Assembly (NCBI GenBank): GCA_022788105.1
Contig: JALEVZ010000083.1
Span: forward strand, 1-53,915
Origin: Prevotella sp.
GTDB lineage: Bacteria; Bacteroidota; Bacteroidia; Bacteroidales; Bacteroidaceae
Length of the DNA stretch: 53,915 bases
Reading direction: 5' to 3'
Positions 8,139-16,706 of this stretch are shown here, in pieces. Positions within the stretch are counted from its first letter, which is position 1, and each line of letters opens with the position of its first letter. A model generated the notes under the pieces. The model searched no databases and was not told the DNA's origin. It saw nothing but the letters and a program-made list of their open reading frames with translations. The translations under genes and the position numbers were made by a program.

Positions 8139-8248
8139 TCTGACCGTATGGGGTATTTCATCTGACCGTATGGGGTGTTTCATCTACCCATACGGGGTTT
8201 CTTATCTGACCTTACGGGGTATTTCATCGACCCATACGGTCGAGTATA
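8139..8248. repeat. 22-nt tandem array 1 (five units)
   Basis: Units start at 8139, 8161, 8183, 8205 and 8227, each exactly 22 nt. Each starts TCTGACC, TCTACCC or TCGACCC. The core is CCGTATGG in units 1-2 and its reverse complement CCATACGG in units 3 and 5; unit 4 has CCTTACGG. Units end mostly in TATTTCA/TGTTTCA. The last unit lies inside the ispH coding sequence and encodes its C-terminus. Confidence 0.9.
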
Positions 8249-9087
8249 TAGTCACGACATTGCTCCATCAACCACTTCGGGGTGCTGGTAGCTCCGCATA
8301 TACCGACAGAGGCAAGGCCGTCAAACCACGTCATGTCTATTTCTTCTGGTTTCTCTATAAGGTGACTGTTGGGGTTCACACGACGGCACTCATTGAACAG
8401 CACCTTGCCGTTGCTGCTCTTCCGTCCACACACAAACACGATGATGTCGTGGCGCGATGCGAAGCTCCCTATGTTGGGCATGCGGTTTGCAACCTGCCTG
8501 CAGATGGTGTCGAAGCTACGGAATGTTGCAGTCGGAGCGATGTGGGCTTGAATATAATCTATCACTCTGTGGAAGCCGTCAAGGCTCTTTGTGGTCTGCG
8601 AATAGAGGTAAATGTCGCGCGAATAGTCAAGACGCGCCACGTCTTCAACGTTCTCCACCACTATGGCTTTGCCACATGTCTGGCCCACCAGGCCCAACAC
8701 TTCGGCATGTCCGTTCTTTCCGAAAATCACAATCTGTGCCTGTGGGTTGGCGTCGAACTGCTTTTTTATTCTCCGTTGCAGCTGCAACACCACGGGACAG
8801 GTGGCATCTATTATGTCGATATGGTTTTTCTCAGCAAGAGCGTAGGTCTCTGGCGGCTCGCCATGAGCACGCAACAGCACCTTCACGTCATGCAGACGGT
8901 CCAGCTCTTCGTGGTTGATGGTCACGAGACCATTGGCATGTAGGCGCTCCACCTCCATGCCGTTGTGTACAATATCGCCCAAACAATAGAGTGTATTGCC
9001 GTCGGCGAGTTTCTCTTCTGCCTTCTTTATGGCAGTCGTCACGCCGAAGCAGAATCCGCTGCCGCTGTCTATTTCTATCTGAAGCAT
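8224..9087 (-). CDS. ispH: 4-hydroxy-3-methylbut-2-enyl diphosphate reductase
   Basis: Last enzyme of the non-mevalonate isoprenoid pathway; makes isopentenyl and dimethylallyl diphosphate using a [4Fe-4S] cluster. The three cluster cysteines are C13 (GSGFCFGV), C97 (DATCPVV) and C196 (DTICRQVANRM); conserved His residues include HNG (H41), RAHGEPP (H75) and NGHAEV (H127). SSNGKVLF and ICGATSTPKWLMEQC are the C-terminal substrate motifs. At 287 residues it is a normal-length single-domain form. The last codons and stop fall inside a 22-nt tandem array unit. It lies 83 nt downstream of the DUF1573 gene and may share its transcript. Confidence 0.97.
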   Translation of the reverse strand: MLQIEIDSGSGFCFGVTTAIKKAEEKLADGNTLYCLGDIVHNGMEVERLHANGLVTINHEELDRLHDVKVLLRAHGEPPETYALAEKNHIDIIDATCPVVLQLQRRIKKQFDANPQAQIVIFGKNGHAEVLGLVGQTCGKAIVVENVEDVARLDYSRDIYLYSQTTKSLDGFHRVIDYIQAHIAPTATFRSFDTICRQVANRMPNIGSFASRHDIIVFVCGRKSSNGKVLFNECRRVNPNSHLIEKPEEIDMTWFDGLASVGICGATSTPKWLMEQCRDYILDRMGR

Positions 9088-9170
9088 CCTTTTACATAAG
9101 TTTCATAAAGCACCTTTTCTGCCTGTGCGACATGCTTTTGGCATGCCGCTACACAGCAGTTGAGAGCCCG

Positions 9171-10241
9171 TTACTTTGCCACGTTCACGTTTATGGTAAC
9201 CTTTGGGTTGTCCGGGTCGTTGGTTATCATGAGCACACGAGGCTTGGAACGGATGGTCTTGAGCTTTTCTGCCAGCACCGTTATCTTGAGTTTAGCCTCC
9301 ATACCAGGCATGAGGTGCGTCTTGTTAAGCGACACCTGCAATGCCGATGTGAACATGCGGAGGTTGCTAATGTCAAGAGTGGACTTGCCGACATTCTTTA
9401 TTGTCACCACGGCGCGATGCTTTTTCTTTCCTCCAAGTGGCGGGATGTTTATCTCTGTAGTAGACAATTCAATCTTCGGAGCAAGCGCGAGCTGACGGTT
9501 TGTGAGCTTCTCGAAATTTGGAAGCAGCACTGCCGACACCGTTATCTCCTTGTCGGGGTTGACCCTATCGCCAGGGAAGGCACCGAGGAACACACTCGTC
9601 TGGTTCAAGCCGAGCTCTGGAAGCGAACGCGAATCGAGCGTCAACGTCACCACTCCACCGCGTCCTGGCCTTATCATTGTAGGCGTAACCTCCGCCTTCA
9701 AGTAGTTGGGCAGGTGCATAATCTGCGGTTGTATGGTCTTGTCCGTGGTGTTATGGATATGTATTGTCTGCTGCGGCTTCTCCCCTCTGTTCACGTCATC
9801 GAACTCGATGTCGTTCCTATCAGAAGGAATCAAGCCCAACAAGAACGGGTAAGTACCTGCGTAATCGACCACCTCGCTCACCACTACGCCTTTCATACGC
9901 AGCTCTAAGGGGCTGTCACCATTGTCTGCATAGACGCCGATAAGCTTCTCGAAATGGCCCATAGTCATAGCATCGTAGGTCACCTTAACGACAAATGTCT
10001 CGCCAGCCACGATCTCTCCTCTCGGATATTCAAGCCCTATGCATCCGCAACTGGCCTTCACATCCTTTATCTTCATGGCGTGGTTGCCCTTGTTTGTCAC
10101 CTCAAACTCAGCCGTAACAGGCGACTGATAAGCCACCTGTCCGCAGTCCACAACGTCGTTGGACACCTTCATCTTCTGCGCCCAAGCCCCGAGTGGGGCG
10201 AGCATCAGCGATGCAAGCAATATTATCTTGGATGATTTCAT
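9171..10241 (-). CDS. DUF1573-family exported protein
   Basis: A 356-residue protein with a signal peptide (MKSSKIILLASLMLAPLGAWA). It consists of repeated immunoglobulin-like DUF1573 segments: the first near residues 28-110 (VDCGQVAYQSPVTAEFEVTN...ASCGCIGLEYP), where the CGC pattern is typical, with further all-beta modules to the end. DUF1573 proteins are abundant in Bacteroidetes and are probably periplasmic or surface-exposed; no enzymatic role is known to me. It is followed by ispH on the same strand. Its upstream region holds a duplicated 66-nt palindromic unit. Confidence 0.88.
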   Translation of the reverse strand: MKSSKIILLASLMLAPLGAWAQKMKVSNDVVDCGQVAYQSPVTAEFEVTNKGNHAMKIKDVKASCGCIGLEYPRGEIVAGETFVVKVTYDAMTMGHFEKLIGVYADNGDSPLELRMKGVVVSEVVDYAGTYPFLLGLIPSDRNDIEFDDVNRGEKPQQTIHIHNTTDKTIQPQIMHLPNYLKAEVTPTMIRPGRGGVVTLTLDSRSLPELGLNQTSVFLGAFPGDRVNPDKEITVSAVLLPNFEKLTNRQLALAPKIELSTTEINIPPLGGKKKHRAVVTIKNVGKSTLDISNLRMFTSALQVSLNKTHLMPGMEAKLKITVLAEKLKTIRSKPRVLMITNDPDNPKVTINVNVAK

Positions 10242-10268
10242 ATTGTCTTCCTTTATTTATATCTTTGG

Positions 10269-10408
10269 CAAAGATAATGCAAGCGAGCGCAATGAAAGCT
10301 TGCTTTCACATTGCCGAGTGCAGCTTATCTTATACAAAGATAATGCAAGCGAGCGCAATGAAAGCTTGCTTTCACATTGCCGAGTGCAGCTTATCTTATA
10401 CAAAGATA
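10269..10408. repeat. 66-nt imperfectly palindromic tandem duplication upstream of the DUF1573 gene
   Basis: Unit 1 (10269-10334) and unit 2 (10335-10400) are identical by eye; a third begins at 10401 (CAAAGATA). 66 is three times 22. Each unit is itself a rough inverted repeat: AAGATAATGCAAGCGAGCGC on one side, GAGTGCAGCTTATCTT on the other, around the perfect dyad TGAAAGC-TTG-CTTTCA... (GAAAG/CTTTC). Each unit carries CAAAGATA, which reads TATCTTTG (-7 consensus) toward the gene. Confidence 0.92.
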
Positions 10409-10431
10409 TGACTTTATGCTGACAACAGCAA
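10401..10431 (-). promoter_or_regulatory. Promoter of the DUF1573-ispH unit (outermost copy)
   Basis: On the minus strand TTG (from CAA 10429-10431), 20-nt spacer, TATCTTTG (from CAAAGATA 10401-10408). The same -7 octamer recurs at 10335 and 10269 because of the 66-nt duplication, but only this outermost copy has a well-spaced TTG. Confidence 0.55.
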
Positions 10432-10470
10432 GTTTTCCAACTAAAATCCTTGCGCCAAGCCAATAAATAA

Positions 10471-10518
10471 AGGCGTTTTTGTGGTACAGGGCAAAGCCTA
10501 TACTCCACAAAAACGCCT
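10471..10518. other. 14-bp perfect inverted repeat
   Basis: AGGCGTTTTTGTGG (10471-10484) and CCACAAAAACGCCT (10505-10518) are exact reverse complements separated by 20 nt. No T-run follows on either side, so it is not a classical terminator. It abuts the 22-nt array at 10537. Confidence 0.75.
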
Positions 10519-10536
10519 ATCGAATATCAAGGCAAG

Positions 10537-10734
10537 AAACCTTTAATATAAAACCAATGAAGCTATATTATAAAAGCAACAAGCCTCTAATATAAAACCA
10601 ATGAAGCTATATTATAAAAGCAGCAAGCCTCTAATATAAAAGCGATGAAGCTTTATTATAAAAGCAGCAAGCCTCTAATATAAAAGCGATGAAGCTTTAT
10701 TATAAAAGCAGCAAGCCTCAATCAGAAAGCCAGC
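10537..10734. repeat. 22-nt tandem array 2 (eight units in an alternating 44-nt pattern, plus one decayed unit)
   Basis: Units start at 10537, 10559, 10581, 10603, 10625, 10647, 10669 and 10691. Odd units contain AAGCCTCTAATATAAAA, even units GAAGCTATATTATAAAA or GAAGCTTTATTATAAAA. The two types match at about 15 of 22 positions, so the basic period is 22. A decayed unit follows at 10713, and a weaker match may precede at 10515. The array lies between the divergently placed DUF1573 5' region and the 3' end of the alpha-2-macroglobulin gene (stop at 10751). Confidence 0.92.
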
Positions 10735-10750
10735 AGCCCACAGCGGCGAC

Positions 10751-13700
10751 CTATTCCACACTTACCGTCACCGCCTTGTCACGTGCGGCGAAGTCAGGAC
10801 TGTACGCACACTGAGCCGTGCAGAGCCCTGTAGAGTAGCAGCCTGCGCGGTCGACGTAGCATGAAGTCTCCACCGTGTGACGACCCTTAGCAAGCCTATC
10901 GAAGAAGAAATAGGTAGCATTGTCTTTCGGAGCGACATAACAGCCACCTCGATAGCCACTTGTCTGCGACGTCGGCTCCATGCAAGCAGCACGATAGTCA
11001 GCCACCTGCACGAAGTCATAGTCACGATCTGCCGTGATGACGATGCGCACCTCAAGGCGGTCGCCGACCTTCAAGCCGTCAAGACTATCCAAGCGTTTGC
11101 CGTCCTTGTAGTACAAACGCTCCACCGACAAGCCTGCCGAGGCACTCTGCACATCGGCTACAGGCTGCACGAACTGGGCATAAACAGCGCCCCATGACGT
11201 GCCATCAGTCTGTTTTTCAGCTGTGAACGTGCGCATATCGGCACCCTCTTTTGAGGTCTTCACATATCCGAGTCCCGCCGACTGCTTAAGCATGGGCAAC
11301 TGCTTGCCGTCCACTTTAAGCACCGAAGACTTGCCGTCAGCCACGGTGAGAGCCTTGACATCGTCAGCAAGGAACGCCGACACCGCGTCAACAGTGTTGA
11401 GTTTTGTGTCCCATCCCTGCGTGCGCTTACACTGAAGGAGCCACATCTGCATGTTGCCGATGGTCGCGTTGTCTGCGGGCTGCAGGCGTTGCAGCGCCTC
11501 AATGACGGCGACCTGAGTCGGAATGCGGTAGTCGCGCCACGAATATCCAGCCTTCGGCGTGTCGTAATAGCTGCCCATGTCAGGCTTGCTCACAAGATAT
11601 TGACGCATGCTTTCGAGCAGAGTCTGCGCCTCGCCGTTGCGTCCTGCCGCCGCCAATACTACCGCCGCACGTGCCTTTCCGGCAATAGACAGATTCGCAT
11701 TTTGGCGTGCAAGGTGCGCCACGAGGTAGTCGTAGTCGTTCTGTCGCTTCAAAGTCATGGACTTGCGGGCATCGGTCAGCGCGCAAACATACATATATGA
11801 CGTCGCCAACTCAGAGGGACGGACATCCTTTTCGCCCTTCTTCTCACGCTTACGCATGTCGTTGCACTCACGTGCCACCTCACCTCCGAGCCAGTTTACA
11901 GCCTTTTTGCAAACATTCTCGGCATCAATGTCGGCGACACCCATTGCTGACAGACGCGCCATTGCCACCGCCACAGACGCTGTGATGTGTGCGTTGCCGC
12001 TCATACCGGGCCACCAACTGAACGAACCATCAGACTTCTGCAACTTCTGTAGTCTCGCCACCCAACCGCTGCAACGGCTATCTATAGTGTTTTCGTCGTA
12101 GAACGACGCCAGACGTCGCATGTTGTCTGCCTCCTTCTCGGCATCTGCCACCCACGGAGTCTCACTCAGCAATATGTTCTTCACGTCGTCGTTTTCCTGC
12201 AAACGGCTCTTCATGCCCTTGTCAGAGTTTAGCTTCCACTGCTCCACCGTCTGCTGGATGGCAGGCGAAAGAGTCATCAACTTGCGTCCGACAGCGTTCA
12301 CATAATAAGCCGTCGCCATAGTCACCGCGTCGCCACGACCCTCGTCTGCGACGAACGGTAGCGTCTGCACCATGAGCCATGCAGGGTTGTTGGTATATTC
12401 TACAGTAAGTTTCTTGTCGCTCACGTTAGCACCTTCAAACAGCGGTTTGAGGTCGATAGTCTTCGTACCAGCACCTCGTTGCGTGAACGGCACCGCCGTT
12501 GTGACCAGCTCATCAGCAGCGAGCACAGGCAGATAAGACTGCTCACCATCGCTGAATCCGCCCGCCTGCGCCGATATGCGACACACGAGTAGCCCGTCAT
12601 TTGCTATCGCACCCATGTCAAACGGCAGCTTCAGCGCCACCGTAGTGTCCTTCTCCGCCTTGAACTTGACGCTCTTTGTCCACAACGACTTGTTCGTTTC
12701 AGGATTGAGAAGTTCTATGCGCGCCGTGCCACTGAGGTGTCGTCCCGAGAGGTTGGAGAGTCGTGCAACGATGAATCCCTTGTCCGTGGGACGCACAAAG
12801 CGCGGCATGTTTGGCTCAACCATTAGCTGTTTCTGCGCCACCGCCTCGCCATCAAACTCGCCGATGTTCATTTCCTGGTCGTGAGCAATGCCGAGCAAGC
12901 GCCACGTGGTAACACTCTCTGGCAGCATGAACTTCACCTTCACGTCACCATGATCGTCGCTTTCGATGTTGGGGAAGAAGAAAGCCGTCTCTGCAAAGTT
13001 CTGTCTGAGAGCCACATCAGCGCCTTGAGGTGCGCTGTCAGCATCGGCGTTAGAGTCCATAAGGTTACTCTCCGTCTTCTCCAGCTGCGACAGTTCCACT
13101 ACCGAAGCAAACACCTTGCTCTCCGACGACGCCACTCTGTCGCTACCCTTAGGTGCGCGTCGCATCGCCCCCCTCACATAAACCTGCTTGTCAGCCTTTA
13201 GCACTTCGCCGTAGGCACGACTCCACGGAATGTCGAAACTACGGAATCTTAGCCCACGCTCACTAAGCGCGCGGAATGTCATCTCGCCGTAGCGACTCTG
13301 ATTGTAGCTATATCTGGTGTGCCAACTCGTGTGCGGAACGATTGCCATCCAGTCGGCATTGATGTACCATGCGTGCTTAGCAAGCATGTCAAGCGACTTG
13401 TCATACATCGTCATCATGGCCTGTGCCTTCGCCGCCTGACCGTCGGGAGTAGAGATGTGTAGCGTCCACTCCTCCTTCTGTCCGGGCGTGAGACGGTCGC
13501 GGAATGTTGTCCATCGCGTTATCAGTCGGTTGTCACGCTTCGGACAAGCGATGCTCTGCGTGTGTCGATAGACCACTCCTTCCTTCACCCACGCACAGGT
13601 AAGCAACAGTCCGTCGCCATACTCTGGCTTGTATGTAAGCTGTCGTGTAGAAACCTGACCATCGGAAAGGTTGAGAATGTCGCTCTCCAACACCTTCTCA

Positions 13701-16312
13701 CCACTAATTATCGTGTACACCACATGCTGCACACTGTCCGACGAGCCTACCTGCACGTAGACCGGCTTGCCACCTAACGGGAAGCGGTCGGCAGAGGCAT
13801 AGAACCAGTCATGGGTCTGTGTTGCCACCTTCTTGTCATCCATCGTAAACACCACGAAGTGCTGGCTCAGCGTGTCGGTGCCACAATAGGCGGTGAGCAG
13901 ATGCGATGCCGACGAGAGCGTAGCGGCAGAAAGCGGAGTGTCGGTGTTTGCGGTCGTGGTGAAACGCTGGTCGTCTATATAGAACACCACGTCGCCCTTT
14001 ATCGGTTTGCCAGCAGCGTTGCGGTAGTCGAAACGTATGGAACGCAGGCTGTCGCGCACCGTCTTGTCAGGCATGTTGCACGATAGCGCCGTGGGCTTGT
14101 CGCCGAGAGGCACCGAGAACGAGGCGTCATGGCTCTCACCACCAGCGTCGGTGACGGTGGCCATGATGTCAAACGAGTAGAAACGTGTGGCCTTAGCACT
14201 GCCACTCTCGCGCTCAGGCATAAGCAGCGGCACCCGTGCCACGAAGCAGCCGTTACCGTCTGTCACCACCGAGTCGGCACACACCTGTTCCTCGCGGTCA
14301 CGCATGCCGAGGCGTCCCCTCCACAAAGCAGGGCGTCGCACCACACGATAGCTCACCTTCGCGCCCTGCACTGCCACGCCGCTGAAGGTGCGTGCCACAC
14401 CGCTAACCTTCACAGTGTCGCCAGCATGATAAGTCGTTGTGAGTTTGTCGAAAGCTATGTCGAAAGACGGACGCTTATATTCCTCCACTCTCACACCGCC
14501 CCATGCCACAGTGTTGCCGGCACTTGCTCTTAGCGTGAAAAGTCCCGTTAGGCCGTTTGACGGCAGCACAAACGATGCCGACGCCGTGCCATAGCTGTCT
14601 GTCGTGGCTTCAGCGGTGCCTGCCACCTTGCCGTTGGTGTCGCGCAGAGTGAACTCCACCTTTGTGTCTTTCATCACCGTCGCGCCGCCACGACGCTTGT
14701 CAAAGGCGATGGCAGACACCTGCACGGTCTGTCCTGGACGGTAGATGCTGCGGTCGGTAAACATGTTTAGCTGCGGGTCCACGGTCTTGTCGTTGCCGTA
14801 ATATGCAAATCCGAGATGGCAGTTAGACTCGTCCATAGCCTTGTCGGCATCGGTATAGGCACGATAGTAGCACATGCCGCGCATGTCTTTGGTGTCGACT
14901 ACCACCTCTCCATTGTCGTCGCAAGTGTGGGTAGTGTATTTCTTGTCCCTCACCTCGTTATATCTCAGTTCCCTGCCCACACGCAGCTGTGCACCTGCCA
15001 CAGGCAAGCCCGTGGTGCTGTTGAGCACGGCGAAGCGCACCTTATGGTCTGGCAGAGGCTGGTACACCACGCTGAGGTCGGTCACGCGCAGCAGCAGACG
15101 CTCGGGGCGCACCGCCACATTATTGGTCGAAAACTCCACCACATAGACGCCTACGGGCAGCGGAGCAATCTCCATAGAGTCGCGCGTCACCCTGTAGGCA
15201 GGCATGCCGATGTAGCGACGTGTCTGTGTCTGCGCCACGTCAGAGGCGAGATGCACCTTCAGTTTGTTATATTCTTTTTCAGAAGAGGGGTCGAGGTCGG
15301 TGTCGCCACTTACGTTTACACGGCGCACGGTCATCGTCAGCTCGCTTACGTTGCACACGCCGAGCAGGTCCACCTTGCGCTTTGTGCCAGGCATCATCAC
15401 ACCGTCGCCGATAGACACGTGAAAGCTCGGAAGCGTGAGACGGCTCTGTGCGTTGCGCAGAATGTTCATTCGCGGCCATGCACCCCAGTGTACGAGAGCG
15501 TAGTCGATGAACGCCATCTTGTCCTTTGCGTCCACATCTTCAGCCTCACTCATTATACTGTAACGCTCTATCGCCACCTCACCTGCCACCTGCAGGTCCT
15601 TATACTCGTTGAGCAGCGAATCTACCGACAGCAGATACTTCGACTTGCGCAGCTCTGCCAGGGCTCCCGGCTTGCGCTTCTGCAACAGTTTCAGTGCCGT
15701 AAGACATGAGGCGGGACGGTTGCCAGCCTTCTCATAATAGTCGTGCAGAAACTGCATGCGACCTGCCTGTATGCCTATGATGTGAAGCATGTCGTCGCCA
15801 AAGATGCGGCTGTCTATGCCATTGTCGACAAACGGCTCGTAACCCGTGGCGAAAGCCTTAGCGAGTGCGTCGGGCGAAGCCAGCGCCTTGTCATACCACT
15901 GGCGGCTCTGCTCCTCGGCATCGGCCTTGTCGTAGCACAGGTCGGGGAACAAGTCATACGCCTTACCGAGCACCGAGGCATAAGCGGCAGCAAGCACGCT
16001 ATTGGTGTTAAGCGCCTTTGCATAGAGCTGCTCCATGCGCTTCACGCCCGACCGCAGCGAGTCTGGCGACAGCTGCAACTGCACATTTACAGCTTGCACC
16101 TGCGCCTTTAGCAGATGACCGTAGGCGCGTTCTGCCGTCGCCTTGTCCGCAATCTTCTGTAACACCATGAGTTCGGTCTTCGGATGGTCCCGTACCACCG
16201 CCCTCTCCCACTGCTTCCACAGCGAAGAGTAGCTGTCGGCAAACGCCATTGACGGCAGTAGCCATGCTGCCATCATGAGCACACCGACCATTGTCTTCTT
16301 CATCTTTGTCAT
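10751..16312 (-). CDS. Alpha-2-macroglobulin family protein, Bacteroidetes type, apparently without the thioester
   Basis: A very large (1853-residue) exported protein with a signal peptide (MTKMKKTMVGVLMMAAWLLPSMAFA). The N-terminal helical part precedes a macroglobulin MG2-like domain (PQLNMFTDRSIYRPGQTVQVSAI near residue 510). The central A2M signature SDDHGDVKVKFMLPESVTTWRLLGIAHD lies near 1110, and the alpha/alpha toroid region follows (DSRCSGWVARLQKLQKSDGSFSWWPGM). Bacterial homologues are periplasmic protease traps. At the place where the family normally has the C-x-E-Q thioester, after NPAWLMVQTLPFV (about residue 1320), this protein reads ADEGRGDAVTMATAYY, with no Cys or Gln. It may therefore trap without covalent linkage, or have another role. 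Monocistronic. Confidence 0.92.
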   Translation of the reverse strand: MTKMKKTMVGVLMMAAWLLPSMAFADSYSSLWKQWERAVVRDHPKTELMVLQKIADKATAERAYGHLLKAQVQAVNVQLQLSPDSLRSGVKRMEQLYAKALNTNSVLAAAYASVLGKAYDLFPDLCYDKADAEEQSRQWYDKALASPDALAKAFATGYEPFVDNGIDSRIFGDDMLHIIGIQAGRMQFLHDYYEKAGNRPASCLTALKLLQKRKPGALAELRKSKYLLSVDSLLNEYKDLQVAGEVAIERYSIMSEAEDVDAKDKMAFIDYALVHWGAWPRMNILRNAQSRLTLPSFHVSIGDGVMMPGTKRKVDLLGVCNVSELTMTVRRVNVSGDTDLDPSSEKEYNKLKVHLASDVAQTQTRRYIGMPAYRVTRDSMEIAPLPVGVYVVEFSTNNVAVRPERLLLRVTDLSVVYQPLPDHKVRFAVLNSTTGLPVAGAQLRVGRELRYNEVRDKKYTTHTCDDNGEVVVDTKDMRGMCYYRAYTDADKAMDESNCHLGFAYYGNDKTVDPQLNMFTDRSIYRPGQTVQVSAIAFDKRRGGATVMKDTKVEFTLRDTNGKVAGTAEATTDSYGTASASFVLPSNGLTGLFTLRASAGNTVAWGGVRVEEYKRPSFDIAFDKLTTTYHAGDTVKVSGVARTFSGVAVQGAKVSYRVVRRPALWRGRLGMRDREEQVCADSVVTDGNGCFVARVPLLMPERESGSAKATRFYSFDIMATVTDAGGESHDASFSVPLGDKPTALSCNMPDKTVRDSLRSIRFDYRNAAGKPIKGDVVFYIDDQRFTTTANTDTPLSAATLSSASHLLTAYCGTDTLSQHFVVFTMDDKKVATQTHDWFYASADRFPLGGKPVYVQVGSSDSVQHVVYTIISGEKVLESDILNLSDGQVSTRQLTYKPEYGDGLLLTCAWVKEGVVYRHTQSIACPKRDNRLITRWTTFRDRLTPGQKEEWTLHISTPDGQAAKAQAMMTMYDKSLDMLAKHAWYINADWMAIVPHTSWHTRYSYNQSRYGEMTFRALSERGLRFRSFDIPWSRAYGEVLKADKQVYVRGAMRRAPKGSDRVASSESKVFASVVELSQLEKTESNLMDSNADADSAPQGADVALRQNFAETAFFFPNIESDDHGDVKVKFMLPESVTTWRLLGIAHDQEMNIGEFDGEAVAQKQLMVEPNMPRFVRPTDKGFIVARLSNLSGRHLSGTARIELLNPETNKSLWTKSVKFKAEKDTTVALKLPFDMGAIANDGLLVCRISAQAGGFSDGEQSYLPVLAADELVTTAVPFTQRGAGTKTIDLKPLFEGANVSDKKLTVEYTNNPAWLMVQTLPFVADEGRGDAVTMATAYYVNAVGRKLMTLSPAIQQTVEQWKLNSDKGMKSRLQENDDVKNILLSETPWVADAEKEADNMRRLASFYDENTIDSRCSGWVARLQKLQKSDGSFSWWPGMSGNAHITASVAVAMARLSAMGVADIDAENVCKKAVNWLGGEVARECNDMRKREKKGEKDVRPSELATSYMYVCALTDARKSMTLKRQNDYDYLVAHLARQNANLSIAGKARAAVVLAAAGRNGEAQTLLESMRQYLVSKPDMGSYYDTPKAGYSWRDYRIPTQVAVIEALQRLQPADNATIGNMQMWLLQCKRTQGWDTKLNTVDAVSAFLADDVKALTVADGKSSVLKVDGKQLPMLKQSAGLGYVKTSKEGADMRTFTAEKQTDGTSWGAVYAQFVQPVADVQSASAGLSVERLYYKDGKRLDSLDGLKVGDRLEVRIVITADRDYDFVQVADYRAACMEPTSQTSGYRGGCYVAPKDNATYFFFDRLAKGRHTVETSCYVDRAGCYSTGLCTAQCAYSPDFAARDKAVTVSVE

Positions 16313-16706
16313 ATCGTTCGTCTTTTTTTATTCTTTCCGTTGATTCTGTTTTCAAAACAGATAACTACATTTTGTAATATATCTTGTTGCAAACTTACAT
16401 AAAATATCTGAAAAATCGCGCATTATCTTTCATTTTTTAGCCAAACAACCACACGTCGCTCTGACGACAATTCGGCTTTAACATCATTTTAGAAATTGCC
16501 ATACAAGAAAGTGAGCGTGTTTCCATTTTACGATTGAAGCAGGCGGGAGAATATCGGCACGACACCAACTCCCCGCAGGTTTGATATCTATAGAAAATGG
16601 TATCTGACACGACGGACGAATCAAAGCCAACCGGTTGGCAAGTGATAGGTCGTCGACAGACAGATAAACAAAGACAACAAGACAAATAAATAAAGGAAAA
16701 GAAAAC
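16313..16706. other. Intergenic region between divergent A2M and NigD-like genes
   Basis: About 390 nt without a convincing gene; the small minus-strand ORFs here lack family features. It holds the likely A2M -7 element (16390-16397) and a short palindrome CTGTTTTcAAAACAG. The right half shows no clear promoter for the NigD-like gene. Confidence 0.5.
16390..16397 (-). promoter_or_regulatory. Possible -7 element of the alpha-2-macroglobulin gene
   Basis: CAAACTTA reads TAAGTTTG on the minus strand (TAnnTTTG). It lies about 78 nt upstream of the start codon; no good -33 element is visible. Confidence 0.4.

Noticed and set aside
8113-8943. 276-residue plus-strand ORF over ispH
   Set aside because: Antisense to ispH, and it reads through the 22-nt array, which is not a multiple of three; no recognisable domain.
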